Assembly: GCA_004356175.1 (NCBI GenBank)
Contig: SMXV01000121.1
Location: 1 to 8,111 of the forward strand
Source of the DNA: Acidobacteriota bacterium
GTDB lineage: Bacteria > Actinomycetota > Acidimicrobiia > Spongiisociales > UBA5794
DNA: 8,111 nucleotides
Reading direction: 5' to 3'
In this document: positions 1 through 5,190 of the stretch, piece by piece
Layout: each line of letters opens with the position of its first letter
Numbering within the stretch: the first letter of the stretch is position 1
The notes under the pieces: model-generated
Database searches by the model: none
The model's input: the letters and a program-made list of their open reading frames with translations, nothing else
What the model was told of the DNA's origin: nothing
Position numbers and translations under genes: made by a program

Positions 1-230
1 CACAGGGCTTTCGACTTACGTGTGTGGCTGCTCACCGAACAGTCGCCACCGTTGGTCGACGTCAACCAGCTGGAAACGTCGTAATCGTCGATGAACGCCG
101 CATCCGCCGCGCCTCCCGACAGAACCAGCGCGGTGGGTAGCGCCGCATAGGACAGCAGCCGCTTCTGCAGGCTCTTGGATGGTAGGGTCGACGCGTCGGC
201 TTCCCCAGGTTTCATTTGATTCTGTGACAT
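1..230 (-). CDS. Exported protein of unknown function, N-terminal part only (runs off left edge)
   Basis: This open frame reaches the left edge without a stop. Two in-frame starts are plausible: ATG at 251 and ATG at 230. I prefer 230 because a GGGGGTG stretch lies about 9 bases upstream; the 251 start has no Shine-Dalgarno nearby. From 230 the protein begins MSQNQMKPGEADAS. A basic stretch SKSLQKR follows, then a hydrophobic run (LLSYAALPTALVLSGG) and a likely signal peptidase I site at A-D-A. The mature part starts AFIDDYDVSSWLTS, the sort of aromatic, Asp/Ser-rich start seen in exported or surface beta-rich proteins. Secretion is inferred from this signal. The function cannot be told from about 75 residues. 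A PEP-CTERM-type surface protein is one possibility, but the deciding C-terminus is outside the window. Other frames of the same stretch hit stops or give Arg-rich nonsense. Confidence 0.6.
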   Translation of the reverse strand, partial: MSQNQMKPGEADASTLPSKSLQKRLLSYAALPTALVLSGGAADAAFIDDYDVSSWLTSTNGGDCSVSSHTRKSKAL

Positions 231-254
231 CTGCGTTTTCACCCCCGTCATCAG

Positions 255-351
255 GAGCCGCAAGGGCTCGCAGCAGGTCACCTCCGGGCATCGGCAAGCC
301 GTCTACGGCACTGGTCCAAAGGTTCCTCTGATTGACTGTCTCACCGATGCC
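255..351 (-). promoter_or_regulatory. Candidate structured 5' leader (possible three-way-junction RNA)
   Basis: Read on the minus strand, just upstream of the exported-protein start. A perfect 8-bp stem pairs 344-351 (GGCATCGG) with 287-294 (CCGATGCC). It encloses two smaller hairpins: 326-330 with 317-321 (CAGAG/CUUUG, one G-U pair, GAAC loop) and 306-309 with 298-301 (GCCG/CGGC, UAGA loop). A GGAGGUG motif (279-285) follows the closing stem almost directly, then a 5-bp hairpin (265-269 with 255-259). No known riboswitch consensus was recognised. Stems of this size do occur by chance in a window this long, so this remains a candidate. Confidence 0.3.
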
Positions 352-384
352 TTGGCGATGGTCTAGCGGGTTTACTAACGTTGC

Positions 385-401
385 AGGGGAGACGCTCCCC
401 T
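385..401. repeat. Perfect 7-bp inverted repeat with 3-base loop
   Basis: AGGGGAG, then ACG, then CTCCCCT. It lies in the 248-base spacer between the two minus-strand exported-protein genes. No U-run follows on either strand, so it is not a classical terminator. It could be an operator, an mRNA 3'-end hairpin for the gene ending at 500, or chance. Nothing else was seen between 402 and 499. Confidence 0.4.
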
Positions 402-499
402 ACGGGTGGGTCTGGAGGGACTATAGGATCAGGCAGCGCTACCAGACTAGGGTATACGCCGGAACTCAAGTAGCGACCGCACGGACGACGGTCCCATCC

Positions 500-898
500 T
501 CAGTTGGCTGCGACCGTCAGTTCCATGATCTGGCCGAGCGTGGGGTAGTAGCGGAGTTGGACCTGGGTTCCGACGGCCAACTCTTCAAGGCGCAAGCGTT
601 TCTTGCCTAGTTTTTTTTGGGCTTTCTTCGTAGTCTTGATCTGTTCCCGCCCTTGGGGCTGGGAGAAGCTGAGTACGAGATCTTCGGAGTTCTTCTTGGT
701 CTGAATCGACACGGTGCGCGCTACGAGATCGACTTGGCTGATGGTGCCTTTGGTCTTCTTGACGTCCACCACGCCGGTGGGGATCTGGCCTAACTGCTTA
801 CCTTGGGCATTGCGGCTGTCGCCGGGGCGAATCTTGACACTCTCATCCTGCGCAAACAGAACGGTGGCAGACAATAAAGCGATGGCGAAAATTCTCAT
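500..898 (-). CDS. Small exported lysine-rich protein of unknown function
   Basis: The protein is 132 residues from the ATG at 898. I chose this start because it opens directly with a signal peptide (MRIFAIALLSATVLFA, cleavage expected before Gln17). A start three codons upstream (907) is equally possible. The frame also runs open to 988, but that stretch has no signal-like sequence and overlaps the upstream gene. The mature part is about 116 residues. It has alternating hydrophobic strands (GTISQVDLVARTVSIQ at 51-66, LVLSF at 74-78), a lysine cluster (residues 88-100), then LEELAVGTQVQLRYY and a C-terminal strand. This pattern suggests a small beta-barrel of the kind seen in exported DUF5666-like proteins, which is inference from pattern only. 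It starts 53 bases after the glycosyltransferase stop and may share its transcript. No strong Shine-Dalgarno is visible. Confidence 0.75.
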   Translation of the reverse strand: MRIFAIALLSATVLFAQDESVKIRPGDSRNAQGKQLGQIPTGVVDVKKTKGTISQVDLVARTVSIQTKKNSEDLVLSFSQPQGREQIKTTKKAQKKLGKKRLRLEELAVGTQVQLRYYPTLGQIMELTVAAN

Positions 899-951
899 GG
901 CGACCATTTGATTGTGGAAGGCTCGGCGGAAGGCGTCAAGTCGGCAGGTCG

Positions 952-1641
952 TTAGGAGCGACCGACGGCGTACTTCGCGACGGTCCACAGGATCTTGCCT
1001 CCTGCCGCGATACTGCCCCAGAGATTGCCGGAAATCTTGCTCTGTCCGGCCGTCCGCTTGCGGTAGGTAACTGGGATTTCCGCGATTCTCAATCCACGTT
1101 GGATTGCCTTGATTTGCATTTCCATCGTCCAGCCGAAATTCGTGTCGCGCATCTCGAGTCGATCTAGGCTTAAGCGGCGGATGGCCCGGAACGGCCCGAT
1201 ATCGCTGTAGGCGTGTCCGAAAAAGACTGAAACAAGGAAAACAGCGAATCGATTTCCAAGTCGTTGGTGGGGAGAAAGTGCGCCTATTGCGGCATTCCCG
1301 AGCTCGCGGGAGCCGATGACGAGGTCGGCTCGGTCCCCGGCGACCGGCTCGATAAGGAGATCAGCTTCACCGGGGACATCGCTGCCGTCGGCGTCCATGA
1401 AGACGATGACATCGATCTCTGGCGGGAGTGCCGCGATACCAGCGAGGCAGGCGGCACCGTATCCTCGTTGCGGCTCGGCCACGACCGTAGCCCCGGCCGC
1501 AGCTGCTACATCTGCGGTGCCGTCCGTCGAGCCGTTATCGACTACGATGACAGCTGCGAATGTTTCAGCGGGAAGTTCTTCGAGAACCCGGCCGAGTGCC
1601 TGCTCTTCATTGAGGGCCGGGATGATGAGGGCTGCGGTCAC
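952..1641 (-). CDS. Family 2 glycosyltransferase (dolichol/undecaprenyl-phosphate sugar transferase type)
   Basis: The protein has 229 residues from a GTG start at 1641 (first codons read (M)TAALIIPALNEE). Motifs in order: PALNEE (8-13) at the nucleotide-sugar pocket; DNGSTDGT (35-42); DADGS (83-87), the metal-binding DxD-type motif; GSRELGN (110-116); QRLGNR (126-131); DIGPFRAI (147-154), an acceptor-side motif; and YRKRTAGQSKISG (193-205), close to the conserved Y-R-x-R-x-G-x-SK of DPM1/DPG-synthase-like enzymes. It should move a sugar from a nucleotide donor to a lipid phosphate or similar acceptor at the inner face of the membrane. No clear transmembrane helix is present; the C-terminal stretch around 205-225 is at most membrane-associated. 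Donor and acceptor cannot be assigned. No other cell-envelope genes are nearby except the small exported protein just downstream. No convincing Shine-Dalgarno was seen. Confidence 0.9.
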   Translation of the reverse strand: MTAALIIPALNEEQALGRVLEELPAETFAAVIVVDNGSTDGTADVAAAAGATVVAEPQRGYGAACLAGIAALPPEIDVIVFMDADGSDVPGEADLLIEPVAGDRADLVIGSRELGNAAIGALSPHQRLGNRFAVFLVSVFFGHAYSDIGPFRAIRRLSLDRLEMRDTNFGWTMEMQIKAIQRGLRIAEIPVTYRKRTAGQSKISGNLWGSIAAGGKILWTVAKYAVGRS

Positions 1642-1708
1642 TATCGGGCCAGTCCGTATGCTAGCGACTGGTTTGGCGGGTTGTCTTGTGTTCTAGGGTG
1701 TTTACCCC

Positions 1709-1736
1709 TTTGCAGGTGGTGCGACAGTCCTATTGT
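1709..1736 (+). promoter_or_regulatory. Weak sigma-70-like promoter candidate
   Basis: TTTGCA (1709-1714), 16 bases, then TATTGT (1731-1736): four of six matches in each hexamer. It lies in the divergent spacer (1642-1761) and would start a transcript about 20 bases before the small membrane-protein ORF. This is a motif match only. Confidence 0.2.
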
Positions 1737-1761
1737 GGTCTCAGCCTGAGCCGTTCAACGT

Positions 1762-2151
1762 ATGGATGATAGGCTCTTGCTCATGACTGCCACTGCAGCA
1801 CTACTGGAACGCCCTCTGTTGGAATTGGCCATCGGCGCTACCTCGTTGGGGTGCATCTCCGTAATCGCGGCGCTGCTGTTCTTCTGGATAGGGTTCCGAA
1901 TCGCTGAGGTGCCCGCGCTGGCAGGCTTTGGAGGCATGGTCGGACTAGCGGATGAAAACTCGATCGGATCAGCAAGGGCTGTTCCACACGAGGTGGCGAC
2001 GCGACTCAAGATGATCCAAGATCGCGCCACGACGACGGCTGATCGTGTATCACTCGACGAACTCGCGACCGCAATGGGACGTGGGAAAGCTGAACGGCTG
2101 TCTCCTACCGCGAAACAAGACGGGGCAAAAGCCTCCCGGCGAGACCTCTAG
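1762..2151 (+). CDS. Hypothetical small membrane protein
   Basis: The ORF has 129 codons from the ATG at 1762. A second ATG at 1783 would remove seven residues. Neither start has a clear Shine-Dalgarno. I do not recognise a family. Residues about 18-48 (LLELAIGATSLG, then CISVIAALLFFWIGF) form one long or two short hydrophobic segments. A soluble, charged C-terminal half follows, with a possible amphipathic stretch (residues 75-115) and a basic end (KASRRDL). Codon third positions fit the local GC preference tolerably and the frame is open throughout. An overlapping antisense frame at 1755-2030 is Ser/Ala/Pro-rich and looks like a shadow. The gene lies between the divergent glycosyltransferase and scpA, with no evident functional tie. 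If it is not real, 1642-2339 is about 700 bases of non-coding DNA. Confidence 0.45.
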   Translation: MDDRLLLMTATAALLERPLLELAIGATSLGCISVIAALLFFWIGFRIAEVPALAGFGGMVGLADENSIGSARAVPHEVATRLKMIQDRATTTADRVSLDELATAMGRGKAERLSPTAKQDGAKASRRDL

Positions 2152-2182
2152 AGCTGCGTGCGTCTCTGCCCTAGCTCTGTTT
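2150..2182 (+). terminator. Weak terminator-like hairpin after the small membrane-protein ORF
   Basis: AGAGCT (2150-2155) pairs with AGCTCT (2173-2178) across a 17-base loop, with G-U pairs possible on both sides, and is followed by GTTTC. It starts at the ORF stop codon. The stem is short and the U-run poor, so this is a weak call. Confidence 0.2.
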
Positions 2183-2233
2183 CACGAATGCATGCGGCGT
2201 GAGTTTAGCCGTACTGCATTGGCCCTCAGCCTG

Positions 2234-2261
2234 TTTTCACGGCCCCTCAGCATGTTAAAGT
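2234..2261 (+). promoter_or_regulatory. Candidate promoter for the scpA operon
   Basis: TTTTCA (2234-2239), 16 bases, then TAAAGT (2256-2261). A TG one base before the -10 makes it an extended -10 type. Each hexamer matches the sigma-70 consensus at four of six positions. Transcription would start near 2268, about 70 bases before the scpA GTG. Its position before a long same-strand gene block supports it. Confidence 0.35.
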
Positions 2262-2287
2262 AGTCCACTACAGGCTTGTTCGGTACT

Positions 2288-2308
2288 GCCCGGGCGAATG
2301 CGCCGGGC
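2288..2308 (+). promoter_or_regulatory. GC-rich hairpin in the scpA leader
   Basis: GCCCGG (2288-2293) pairs with CCGGGC (2303-2308). CG/CG pairs (2295-2296 with 2301-2302) extend the stem past a one-base bulge, leaving an AATG loop. It would sit about 20 bases into the mRNA from the promoter proposed at 2234-2261 and ends 31 bases before the scpA start. It has no proper U-run, so it may be a leader structure or a weak attenuator. Confidence 0.3.
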
Positions 2309-2339
2309 GTTGCCGTTTCTTGGGCTAAGTTGAGACGCC

Positions 2340-3230
2340 GTGAGTGAAGTTCCCCCCAAAGATTCCGCAGAACCGGAGACGGTCCGGGAGGCACAAGTAG
2401 CGAGTGCGGAGGAATCTGCCAAGTTAGGTTTCGAGCCGCCAGCCAGCGAGGAGACTCCGAGCACTGCGTTCGATATCGAGTTGCCGCAATACGAGGGGCC
2501 CCTTGATCTACTGCTGGACCTGATCCGGAAGCACAAAATCAACATTTATGACATACCGATCCACCAGATAACGAATCAGTATCTGGACTATCTCCGGCAG
2601 GCGAAGGATTTCGATATTGATCTCGGTGGCGAGTTCGTCTTCATGGCGTCGACGCTGATTCTGATCAAATCGAAGACCTTGCTCCCGAAGGACCCGACGG
2701 TTCCTGGGGAAGAGCAGGAGGATCCGCGCGACGAGCTGGTACGGCAGCTGTTGGACCACGAAAAGTTCGTGCAGGCCGCGCAGATGTTGCGCGACAAGAG
2801 ACTCGTCGAAGAAAACGTCTGGTCGAACCCGCCCGCGACGACGTTTGCCGATGACGACGGCCCAGGAATCTCGGTCGACGTGTTTGATCTGGTGAAGACC
2901 TACGAGGAGGTCCTAGACCGATTCAAGAGTCGGCCCGTTTACGACGTAGCCGACGAAGACGTATCGGTCGCCAGCAGGATCGAGTTCATCAAGAATATGA
3001 TGCTGAGCGAGGATCGGGACATCGACCTGCGGGAAGTGTTTGAACGGCAGCCTGGCGTGCGGGCGCTGGTGGCCACTTTCCTGGCGGTGCTGGAACTGGT
3101 GAAGCTTCAGGCCGTCGCGCTCCGGCAGTCGGAACTGTTTGGTCCGATCGAGATACGCAAGCACAAGATGTTTGATGCGGTGTTTAGCGACGACGGCCCG
3201 CTCACCGGGGCCGACTCGGAATACAGGTAG
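2340..3230 (+). CDS. scpA: Segregation and condensation protein A (kleisin of SMC-ScpAB)
   Basis: ScpA bridges the SMC heads and binds ScpB in the condensin that compacts and segregates the chromosome. The protein is 296 residues. After an acidic, low-complexity N-terminal extension (1-43), the family signature starts at FDIELPQYEGPLDLLLDLI (44-62), followed by HKINIYDIPIHQITNQYLDY (65-84) and the helix FVFMASTLILIKSKTLLP (99-116). These form the N-terminal SMC-neck-binding domain. A charged linker follows (about 120-215). The C-terminal winged-helix region includes REVFERQPGVRALVATFLAVLELVK in two blocks (231-255) and ends near LFGPIEIRK. Length is slightly above the usual 240-270 because of the two tails. 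The start is GTG at 2340, with only a poor Shine-Dalgarno. A start further in, nearer FDIEL, cannot be excluded. scpB follows after 18 bases, the usual operon order. Confidence 0.96.
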   Translation: MSEVPPKDSAEPETVREAQVASAEESAKLGFEPPASEETPSTAFDIELPQYEGPLDLLLDLIRKHKINIYDIPIHQITNQYLDYLRQAKDFDIDLGGEFVFMASTLILIKSKTLLPKDPTVPGEEQEDPRDELVRQLLDHEKFVQAAQMLRDKRLVEENVWSNPPATTFADDDGPGISVDVFDLVKTYEEVLDRFKSRPVYDVADEDVSVASRIEFIKNMMLSEDRDIDLREVFERQPGVRALVATFLAVLELVKLQAVALRQSELFGPIEIRKHKMFDAVFSDDGPLTGADSEYR

Positions 3231-3248
3231 CCCTGCGGGCAGACTGCA

Positions 3249-3995
3249 ATGAATGAAGAAGTAAGCGACGTTACGGCAGGAGAGCAGCCTGGGGCGGAAG
3301 TCGGGGCTTCGCGAGCCCCCTCGACGGGACCCATACCAGAGGAGTCGGCGCGCTGGGCTTTGATTGAGGCGGTTGTGTACGTGTCCGAGGAGCCGCTGCA
3401 ACCGGAGCAGATCGCCGAAGGGTTGGGGTTGCCTCTCACTGTGGTGAAGGAAGATATAGCCAAGTTGATCGAGACTTATAGCAACTCGAGTCGTGGAATT
3501 GAGATTCGCCAGGTTGCGGGCGGCTGCAAGATGTTTACGAAGGCGGAGCACCACGATGCGGTTCGCGTCTTTGTGAAGTCGTTACAGAAGAAGCTACGGC
3601 TGCGTCAGCCAGCGCTTGAGACTCTGTCGGTCATCGCCTACAAGCAGCCGATTACGCTTCCTGAGATTCAGGCGATTCGTGGGGTTAATGCTGGCGGCGT
3701 TGTCCACACGCTGCTGAAGCACAAGTTGATCGCGGCAGCCGGTCGGAAGAAGGTCGTCGGCAAGCCCATGCAGTACAAGACGACGCGAGAGTTTCTTCTG
3801 CAGTTTGGACTCGACAGCGTCGCGGAGTTGCCGAACCTCAACGAGCTAGAAGAGCTGAGCCGGGCAGCGCTAGGTGAAGAGTTTGAAGAGCAAGCGCAGC
3901 CGAACCTTCTGGATGCGAAGGAACTCGCCGCGGGCGACGCCATAGACTCCGAGCCGGACAGTGTCACGGACGAACAGTCTCGCGAACAACAGTAG
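3249..3995 (+). CDS. scpB: Segregation and condensation protein B (SMC-ScpAB partner)
   Basis: ScpB forms a dimer that binds the middle of ScpA and regulates the SMC complex. The protein is 248 residues from the ATG at 3249. The two winged-helix domains are visible. The first (about 33-110) has ARWALIEAVVYVSEEPLQ and GIEIRQVAGGCKMFTK. The second (about 115-195) has the family hallmark LETLSVIAYKQPIT (123-136), then EIQAIRGVNAGGVVHTLL and the wing GRKKVVGKPMQYKTT. The core ends near GLDSVAELPNL. The protein is longer than the usual 180-200 residues because of a roughly 30-residue N-terminal tail and an acidic, Glu/Asp/Gln-rich C-terminal tail of about 45 residues, probably disordered. Its stop is 25 bases before the rluB start. 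No strong Shine-Dalgarno is visible, so translation may depend on coupling to scpA. Confidence 0.96.
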   Translation: MNEEVSDVTAGEQPGAEVGASRAPSTGPIPEESARWALIEAVVYVSEEPLQPEQIAEGLGLPLTVVKEDIAKLIETYSNSSRGIEIRQVAGGCKMFTKAEHHDAVRVFVKSLQKKLRLRQPALETLSVIAYKQPITLPEIQAIRGVNAGGVVHTLLKHKLIAAAGRKKVVGKPMQYKTTREFLLQFGLDSVAELPNLNELEELSRAALGEEFEEQAQPNLLDAKELAAGDAIDSEPDSVTDEQSREQQ

Positions 3996-4020
3996 CTCGA
4001 CCTTCGGCGCAGACGGTCTC

Positions 4021-4818
4021 ATGCAAGAACGACTTCAAAAACTCATATCACGAGCTGGCGTGGCTTCGCGACGCAAAGCGGAAGAGCTGATTACCCAGGG
4101 CATGGTCTCTGTCAACGGCGAGATCGTGACGGAGTTGGGCTCCAAGGCCGATCCAGACAAAGACAAGATCATGGTCAATGGTCGGCTCGTGACCCAGCCA
4201 TCCGAGTTCTTCTACTTCATGCTGAACAAGCCGAGAGGCTACATCACCTCTACACATGATCCCGAGGGGCGCCCGACAGTGCTCGACCTTCTGGGGAAAG
4301 CAGGCAGGAACGTGTACCCGGTTGGTCGGCTCGATTACGCAAGCGAAGGCCTCCTGCTGCTGACTAGTGACGGAGACTTCGCCAACCGGATTCTCTCGGC
4401 CAAATCCAAGATGCCCAAGACCTACCATGTTAAGGTTAACGGATCACTCAATCACGAAGCGATGGAGCGGTTGCGAGCAGGCATCTATCTGGATGGCAGA
4501 AAAACAGCACCGGCCCAGATCAAGTTGACGAAGTTCTCGGCGAACCCTTGGTACGAGGTGGTTCTCACCGAGGGCCGCAATCGCCAAATCCACCGGATGT
4601 TCGAACGTTTCGGGTTGTTGGTCGCGAAGATCAAGCGTACGAGAATCGGACCGGTTTTCTTGGGCAAGTTGGCGTCAGGCAAGTTCCGCACGCTGACCGA
4701 GAAAGAGATTGCTCGACTTCAGGGTGACCAGAAGGAGCGGCCGCGGAGTGAACGACGAAAGAGTGTCGCAGATTCTAAGGCAAGCCCAGACCGTCGCCGT
4801 CGTCGGCCTGTCCGATAG
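4021..4818 (+). CDS. rluB: 23S rRNA pseudouridine synthase, RsuA/RluB family
   Basis: The enzyme converts a uridine to pseudouridine in ribosomal RNA; RluB of E. coli acts at 23S position 2605. The protein is 265 residues from the ATG at 4021. A GTG start at 3961 in the same frame would add 20 unrelated residues overlapping scpB, so I reject it. An S4 RNA-binding domain (MQERLQKLISRAGVASRRKA onward, to about 48) precedes the catalytic domain: LNKPRGYITSTHDPEGRPTV (68-87), GRLDYASEGLLLLTSDGD (102-119) with the catalytic Asp105, and TEGRNRQIHRMFE (183-195). Length is normal for RluB. The last 23 residues form an Arg/Ser-rich tail that shares its DNA with the next gene. Target position is inferred from family; RluE/F-type or RsuA specificity is less likely. 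Clustering with scpAB also occurs in other bacteria. Confidence 0.93.
   Translation: MQERLQKLISRAGVASRRKAEELITQGMVSVNGEIVTELGSKADPDKDKIMVNGRLVTQPSEFFYFMLNKPRGYITSTHDPEGRPTVLDLLGKAGRNVYPVGRLDYASEGLLLLTSDGDFANRILSAKSKMPKTYHVKVNGSLNHEAMERLRAGIYLDGRKTAPAQIKLTKFSANPWYEVVLTEGRNRQIHRMFERFGLLVAKIKRTRIGPVFLGKLASGKFRTLTEKEIARLQGDQKERPRSERRKSVADSKASPDRRRRRPVR
4731..4750 (+). promoter_or_regulatory. Ribosome binding site that fixes the CoA-binding gene start
   Basis: GAAGGAG (4731-4737) lies 10 bases before the GTG at 4748. It is the best Shine-Dalgarno in this operon and sits inside the rluB coding region. It argues for the GTG start and against a TTG at 4709. Confidence 0.7.
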
Positions 4819-5155
4819 GCCGTGGAGAGCGAGTCACGGCGTGTCGCGATACTTACAGAGTGCTGGCTACCGGATCGTGCCAGTGAATCCGAATATCCAG
4901 GAATCGTTGGGTGAGCCTTCCCTCTCCTGTCTTGAGGATTCGACCGATCCGGTCGATGTGATTGATGTGTTTCGCCGTACAGAGTTTGTGAATGAATTGG
5001 TGGATGCTGCCGTTCAGTCGGGCGCGAAGCTATTCTGGATGCAGCAAGGGATTCGTAATGCGCGTTCGGCTGGGTTGCTTCGCGAGGCAGGTCTTGAGGT
5101 AGTAGAAGATCGTTGTTTAATGGTGGAGCACATGCGGCTTCTGGGGCGCGTGTGA
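4748..5155 (+). CDS. CoA-binding domain protein (YccU-like Rossmann fold)
   Basis: The protein is 135 residues from a GTG start at 4748, chosen for the GAAGGAG 10 bases upstream. It is a single CoA-binding Rossmann domain, the kind also found at the N-terminus of succinyl-CoA synthetase alpha. Visible motifs: TVAVVGLSDRPWRASHGV (15-32), the nucleotide-binding loop; GYRIVPVNP (40-48); VDVIDVFRRTEFV (69-81); LFWMQQGIRN (95-104); and VVEDRCLMVEH (118-128), where the family carries a conserved Cys and Glu-His. The length is usual for stand-alone members (about 135-150). Members bind CoA, but the cellular role is not settled, so no function beyond CoA binding is claimed. The first 23 codons overlap the 3' end of rluB in a different frame, so translation is probably coupled. 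pckA begins 32 bases after the stop. Confidence 0.88.
   Translation: MNDERVSQILRQAQTVAVVGLSDRPWRASHGVSRYLQSAGYRIVPVNPNIQESLGEPSLSCLEDSTDPVDVIDVFRRTEFVNELVDAAVQSGAKLFWMQQGIRNARSAGLLREAGLEVVEDRCLMVEHMRLLGRV
5094..5121 (+). promoter_or_regulatory. Candidate internal promoter for pckA
   Basis: TTGAGG (5094-5099), 16 bases, then TTTAAT (5116-5121): four of six and five of six consensus matches. It lies in the 3' end of the CoA-binding gene. Transcription would start near 5128, giving a leader of about 60 bases before the pckA ATG. It is the best sigma-70 match I noticed in the window. Confidence 0.4.
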
Positions 5156-5177
5156 CACCGATAGCTTGAAGATAGTT

Positions 5178-5190
5178 GGGAGTGAGAATG
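5178..5190 (+). promoter_or_regulatory. pckA ribosome binding site and start
   Basis: GGGAG (5178-5182) lies 5 bases before the ATG at 5188. It supports this start over a GTG at 5176 that would add MGVR ahead of the conserved beginning. Confidence 0.6.

Noticed and set aside
224..260. Minus strand reads CTGATGA then, a few bases on, GAAA, like a hammerhead ribozyme core.
   Set aside because: Only seven bases separate the two elements and they cannot form stem II; no matching cleavage-site arm. The ATG there belongs to a possible start codon.
331..343. UGAGA next to a stem in the minus-strand leader, recalling the TPP riboswitch.
   Set aside because: The other conserved TPP blocks (such as ACC-UGAUC and GGAUAAUGCC) are absent.
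611..620. A run of T on the plus strand that could be a terminator tail.
   Set aside because: It is the complement of Lys codons in the small exported protein; there is no stem before it and no plus-strand gene upstream.
1264..1749. Plus-strand frames of 161 and 126 codons.
   Set aside because: They lie antisense to the glycosyltransferase, which has full family motifs; their sequences look like shadow translations.
2913..3554. A 213-codon minus-strand frame.
   Set aside because: Antisense shadow crossing the scpA/scpB boundary, His/Arg/Leu-rich with no domain.
2340..3995. ScpA/ScpB-like genes as part of an MksBEF/Wadjet-type plasmid-defence system.
   Set aside because: They are ordinary ScpA and ScpB by motif; no MksB/JetC-type SMC or JetD nuclease is nearby, and the adjacent genes are housekeeping.
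3961..4020. A longer rluB start (GTG at 3961).
   Set aside because: The extra 20 residues are Ser/Asn-rich and precede the conserved S4-domain start; it would overlap scpB with no ribosome binding site.
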